From Hydractinia symbiolongicarpus (lineage: Eukaryota; Cnidaria; Hydrozoa; Anthoathecata; Hydractiniidae), in NCBI RefSeq assembly GCF_029227915.1, contig NC_079877.1:18588851-18652850 (forward strand): DNA of 64,000 bases. The letters run 5' to 3'. This document shows positions 59,465-64,000 of the stretch, one piece after another. The position numbers and the translations under genes are program-made. Each line of letters starts with the position of its first letter. Positions within the stretch are counted from its first letter, which is position 1. The notes under the pieces are model-generated. The model did not search any database. It was not told the DNA's origin and was given only the letters and a program-made list of their open reading frames with translations.

Positions 59465-61069
59465 TTAAGTGGAACCTTCAATGTATGATAACACTTCTAA
59501 GAATATATCTATACCAAAATAGCAGGAATCGCGCATTATGTCGACTACGTTGATCGCTTCCTCTATATTTTGAGAGTGTGGACATCGTACATCTTCTAAT
59601 TCTACGGTTGGCAGCCCATTGTCTAATGGTGAGAGGGCAGTCCAATCTATTCCGAACCAAACCAAATCCTCCACGGGTCCCCCCTCATTCAATTCCATGT
59701 TCCTCATACCATTATTCCAAATCTTCCTCGGAGACCAGTTTCGCTCTGTTCTCAAAGGGTGATTGTTCCAACCGCTTATGAAAGACGTGATTACTCGATT
59801 GATCCTGGGTTGGAAAATACGATGTAATACAAATACATGAACATCGTTTTCCATATTGAGTATACCTAAAATGTAAACCGTTAACACCAAATTAAAAAAA
59901 AGAAGCCCGGCATGTCATATCGTGATTAAAGATGTTCCCACGCCCACTTTTTACTTATCACGTGCAACCGTGTAGAAATCAACGAGTAACTTCGATTACC
60001 TTGATCTTCCATTGCTTGAAACGTATAATAAAACTGATAGGTGACATATGTCCATACATCGCGCCACAATCTTTCGATTCTTTGGTTGTGTACCGAAGAG
60101 CCTGCCAAAAAACTGCCTCTGCCTTCTCCTCTGAGCTGTGTCATTTTTTCCCATACTAGGACATTTTCACCACCCTTATCCGAGCGTACACGTGAAGGAA
60201 TACCAAGTTCACAAATCGCAGCATTAAACAAATCCAGTACGGTTTCTTTCCGATTATTTGTACTGCAATTTAAATACGTTATGAGACGCGAGTGACCATC
60301 AATAGCACCATGAATTACAAATTTCCAAGTTATCAAGCTATGGTGTCCGTCAATATGCCAAAGGCTGTTTGGTCCAGGTACACTGTACTTTCTTCTACGT
60401 ATTAGTGCAGCCCATCGAATCCGAGAGTTCTCTGGATCAATTTTGTGGAGAATTTCTGTGACTCTTCTCTGCTGAACACGTATACCACGTGATTTAAGAA
60501 GTCCGATAACCATTGACCTCCCCAGAAAAGCACCATGACTCCTTTTTATTTCAATGATGACTCTTTCCAGCTCCTCTTTATTTATATTTGTGTATCCAGT
60601 TATATTTTTCAAGCCCAGCTCGGCAACTCGTCTACTAACCGTCCATCGAGATACACACAACATAGTTGCAATCTCTTGCCAGCAATAGCCCAGGTCACGA
60701 AAATACAATAAAACTTCTTCGGATAAGACAAATTTCGGTCGGCCAGGTCCATCATGCTTCTCTCTCTCGACCCCTATAGCCATTGATTTCTCCTTGAAGT
60801 TTTTGCGCAAGCACCTGCAATGTCTCGATAAGTTGGTAAATAATGGGCTGGCTGTTAGTCGCTCGGTCGTTTAAATAATAAAGATTTTGTAAACAAAACC
60901 TTATTCTGCTATTCAGAAGTTCTATTTCATCGTTGTTCTCCACATTCCTGTTCTCTACAGCCGTCACAACATTGTGGAGATCGTTAAAAAACTGTCGTAA
61001 ATTGATATCACCAGCGCAAATAGCATCCGCCATCTTGTTTAAAGTTCCTGCGCGGTGTTTGTGAAACAA
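59465..61069 (-). CDS. IS3-like DDE transposase (integrase-fold), three segments
   Basis: The N-terminal segment 61,069-about 60,775 contains MADAICAGDINLRQFFNDLH and a helical region; the frame then changes near 60,775 (intron or lesion). The main segment 60,8xx-59,93x has a helix-turn-helix (GYCWQEIATMLCVSRWTVSR), VQQRRVTEILHKIDPENSR, PGPNSLWHIDGHHSLITWKF (first Asp), GAIDGHSRLITYL, SRVRSDKGGENVLVW (second Asp) and SVHNQRIERLWRDVWTYVTY (Glu). A short GT-AG intron around 59,880-59,932 leads to NDVHVFVLHRIFQPRINRVI and NNHPLRTERNWSPRKIWNNG. All three catalytic residues remain. It would cut and join the element ends. Confidence 0.82.
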
Positions 61070-61239
61070 TGAAGAGCAAAGCAGACATTGTATGCTCTTT
61101 TAAAACGCAGACCAGATTTGAACACGACAAACCTTGCATAAAAATTTTTACCTTGCATAAAAAAATCCCTACCATAAAAATAATGTTTTTCTTGCATACT
61201 ATCTTTTTATCTTGTTTGCATTTGGAATATATAGCATAA

Positions 61240-61387
61240 CAATATTTTAGCTAGAAGGAATATAAGATTTCTAGCATATGTATAATACAAACTAGGATGC
61301 ATATATATAGGTTAGCATGTATATAAAAAAAAGCTAGCATGCATATAATATATGCGTGTAGAATATTGCTACATATGAGCAACCATA
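61240..61387 (-). repeat. Right terminal repeat and subterminal GCATGCTA repeats
   Basis: Inverted match to 53,475-53,503 at 61,360-61,387, preceded by TAGCATGCATATAATATATG, TAGCATGTATAT and TAGCATATGTAT words mirroring the left subterminal array. Confidence 0.6.
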
Positions 61388-61540
61388 TACAACCATGAGT
61401 TTGTTTATCAACGTAATAAAAAACATCCAGTAAAAATCGAAACAGAAAAGTCATTTTTATATGTTATTGATTCTGTGAAAAATTCTACGTTAAAAGATAT
61501 TTTCCAAGTTGTTTTTCAGAAAAAAAAGAGAAATTCGATA
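61388..61540 (+). pseudogene. Retroelement reverse transcriptase, C-terminal end
   Basis: The frame from the TACAAC duplication reads HEFVYQRNKKHPVKIETEKS and ends in a lysine-rich stretch near 61,540. It continues the reading frame that stops at 53,474 (KSGYN), which confirms the transposon insertion point. No endonuclease domain follows. Confidence 0.6.
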
Positions 61541-64000
61541 ATTTTTCAGCCTTGCCGTTGTTCCTATTTTGTTATGTTTATCAATTTTCAGGTTATAATT
61601 GTTCTTTTAAAATTATTCTTATAGAGAAATGAAGTTTATGTAATTTAAGTTATATAATAATCAAGAATTGAATTTTAAAATTTTAGAATATTCAATGATT
61701 GCTAATAGCGGATATCTTTAAGCCGCATGGCTGTTGGATTTTAACCCAGCAAGGTGCTTTTGTTATTTCAATAAACTTTTATGGGAGATTTTTCCATTTT
61801 TGACATTTTCTGTAAGATTTTATGTTCTATGACAAAATACTTGATTTTGTCGATTTGGGTAAACCGTTCTTTTTAATATTTTCGATTGAAATATTGCGGT
61901 ATAGGGCGGCATGCAATATACTAAAATGATTCACGGTTTTATGTGTGTCTATTACATGTTTATTTATGTGTTTATTCTATGTTTCGTTAACTGTTGACTT
62001 CTTATATTGTGTGTAAAAAGGGTTGTTGTATGCAATAGACTGAATAACTGATTTTGGTATAATGTATCACAAACTGTAGACAATCAAAATTTTGTAATGA
62101 TTTTTTGTATGACTTAACGATGTTGCAGCTTTTTAATGTCTGGTATAATTTTTTTCCTGGTGTACTTCTGGCATGGGCAAAGCAAGTACATAGTTTTAGT
62201 AGATTTAGGCTTTTACGTAACAGTTGTTAGACACCTTTGATTTTGTTGGACATTTTGCATTTTTACTTCATTATTTTTTCTTTTGTTGCACCTGCTTATA
62301 TTTTTAGATGTTTTATTTCAGCCGTTATAAATATAGAATATTGCAGATTGACTTTTAAAAATTCAAACTACTGTGTTGTATGTTTATTTGTTTGGTATCT
62401 CTTACACAGTTTCAATTTTTTTCACAGGAACATACATTACATTACATTACATTGCATACATACAGTGCCTTTGAAAATGGCTGTGGCATGATACCCGCGT
62501 GAAATTTTTCTAAAACAAATTCCCACTCAGCTATTCCAAAATGATAGGTAGGCACCCTTCCCGGAATATTATTATATTATATTATATTATAAATATATTC
62601 AAGATAATAATGTACTGTTTGAAAGGTATTAGTAAAAGTGTCGTGTGCTACATAAACGCCTAAATCTTAGTGATTTAGGCGCTTATGTAAAGTTTATACA
62701 AAAACGAAATTTTTAAGAAAGCAACGTCCACAGACAAATATAATTTTGATTTTATGATAAGAAAACATTTGGCGTCCTAAAATTTACATCATCACAGTTA
62801 TTTCCACGCATTACTTGACGTTGATGCAACACTTTGTTGTTGAGCTTTCGAAACACGACGATATTCTTTGCTTGCCACGTTTTTGTTCAATTTTGGACTT
62901 TTAAAACTTTTTTTACGAACCTAGAAAATAAATTTATCTTTTTGACAACTAAGAATGCTAATATCTGATGATACTGGCATGGTGGCCACTCAATGTAAAA
63001 AAGAAAAGTCAATAAGTTTTCTTGCCGTTTTCTAAAAGCAACCTGGCTAAAAAAAACCCTCAAAAATTTCCATCAGAAAGAAACTTATTGGTTTCCATAA
63101 CCTAACGACTAAAAGAACGGACTAAAACAAAACTAAAATCAGAGAAATTTATTTTTTATGAACGGCCACCCTTGGTTATTTGTAATTTGTATTTTGAGTT
63201 GAAATTGTTAGCATATTAGCAAACCGTGTGCTAAGATGAGGGAATCGAGACCCAAGACCCGAGACTATGTAGGCAAGACCCGAGACCCTACAGTTGTTTT
63301 TAAAAATTACTTTTAATTTTGTTATTTCACTCTTTTACATAAGTAAGAGCATGCAGCGCATGCTCTTACTTATTTAGTAATTATTTACGTCACGAAGGCT
63401 TCTTAATTATGCAAAAGTAAGTCAGAAATTAAAATGTTATTTTTTCTTCGTGTGTAAAAAATAACTGAAAGTGTTACGAAGTAGTAGCGTGATGAAGTAT
63501 AGTTATTGCAACATTGTACATAGAATTGTGACGCGTTAAACAAAAAGTGATAATAAACAAGACTTTTCCTTGATTTTTACCAAAATATTGTATTTTCGTT
63601 TTGTCGAATGCAACTTCGCAATCGTGACAGCATGTCACATTGCGGTGAAAACAGAATAGCATATGAAGTGTGTATGCATTGTCGGGAGAGTTTAGTGCAG
63701 ATGGATGAGGCAATGGGGAAGTCATTCCAGTGTTATCCGATGGTGTAACTATGGTTGTTTATGGGACCCTTCTTTTATTTGTCTACATTTCCTCTTCTGC
63801 GTAGCTTTTGTTTTTTTCGTTTCAGCTCCTTCTCCTTATTGAAATTAACCATTTACAATGGATCACGGTGTCTCTTCTAAGAATACTGCAGAAAGCTTTC
63901 ACAATGTCAAGTTGTAAAGCAATCGCAATAGTGTGCGTCCGAACATATGTGAAATGCTTTGAAACGGAAACAATTCAATGAACATTTAATTACATTGTTT
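61541..64000. other. AT-rich intergenic DNA with two strong palindromes
   Basis: No coding motif was found; the frames at 62,237-62,491 and 63,474-63,725 look random. Noted structures: palindrome 62,649-62,689 (18-base arms with CGCCTAAATC, one mismatch), palindrome 63,339-63,373 (16-base arms around AGC, AAGTAAGAGCATGC), a short (ATTAC)n run near 62,437, an (ATATT)n run near 62,570, and GACCCGAGAC repeats near 63,250-63,285. Confidence 0.5.

Larger units (their letters stand above)
53469..61393. mobile_element. IS3-like DDE transposon carrying a HECT gene (element 53,475-61,387)
   Basis: Ends are inverted repeats: TATGGTTGCTTATATGTAGC... at the left and its counterpart ...GCTACATATGAGCAACCATA at the right, about 28 bases with two mismatches. 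TACAAC flanks both sides (53,469-53,474 and 61,388-61,393), a 6-base target duplication. The flanks are one retroelement frame. Subterminal GCATGCTA words repeat near both ends. Inside are a minus-strand DDE transposase (59.5-61.1 kb) and a plus-strand HECT-domain gene (53.8-59.05 kb). The 6-base duplication and IS3-like DDE domain fit what I recall of the eukaryotic IS3EU class; this assignment was not checked. Confidence 0.85.

Noticed and set aside
63474-63725. 83-codon minus-strand frame near the right edge
   Set aside because: No motif and no homology pattern; cysteine/histidine spacing does not fit a known finger.

Overview
The window is animal nuclear DNA that is dense in transposons. 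It has AT-rich flanks, spliceosomal introns and non-LTR, Penelope-like, Harbinger, mariner-like and hAT-like remnants. The style of the virus-like genes suggests an invertebrate, most likely a cnidarian, but I cannot name the species. The only convincing host gene piece is an 81-base first coding exon on the minus strand (11,075-11,155) that resembles the start of an importin-beta family gene of the IPO5 type.

Bases 1-12,475 are a graveyard of mobile elements: a GIY-YIG fragment, a tRNA-like SINE head, an hAT-like element (1,137-3,531), a mariner-like element (3,549-5,162), a Penelope-like reverse transcriptase (5.75-6.8 kb), two LINE reverse transcriptase remnants (8.4-10.4 kb) and a short inverted-repeat element that encloses a RecQ-type helicase snippet (11.2-12.1 kb).

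Bases 12,476-48,619 (about 36 kb) are a composite of Maverick/Polinton elements (virus-like DNA transposons), visibly less AT-rich than the flanks and bounded by diverged terminal inverted repeats that start AG and end CT. It contains at least three partial or whole elements. The outer left element (12,476-13,421 continued at 28,639-about 33,345) carries a protein-primed DNA polymerase B, a membrane protein (here called PW) and small accessory genes. A second Polinton (13,422-28,638, 15.2 kb, own inverted repeats, TCTTT target duplication) sits inside that polymerase gene. A third lies at about 33,346-48,619; it lacks a left repeat and has its own polymerase, integrase, capsid genes and right repeat. 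The nested and right-hand elements share gene content in opposite orientation: capsid, penton-like protein, integrase, several conserved Polinton proteins and zinc-ribbon/HNH genes. Nearly every gene has stops, frameshifts or deletions, so these are fossils. Two LINE fragments are inserted in the composite.

Bases 48,620-64,000 hold a dead Harbinger transposase with its partner gene, a SAP-motif fragment, and a retroelement ORF. That ORF is split by a 7.9 kb DNA transposon (53,475-61,387; TACAAC target duplication) carrying an IS3-like DDE transposase and an intron-containing HECT ubiquitin-ligase-like gene. The last 2.5 kb show only repeats and palindromes.

The most unusual observations are: a covarying pseudoknot in the leader upstream of PW, present in two Polintons; an AATAAA signal placed directly at the start codon of most Polinton genes, often overlapping the previous stop; a Polinton nested inside another's polymerase; a near-identical inverted duplication across the capsid and integrase genes; and the HECT gene carried inside a DDE transposon.
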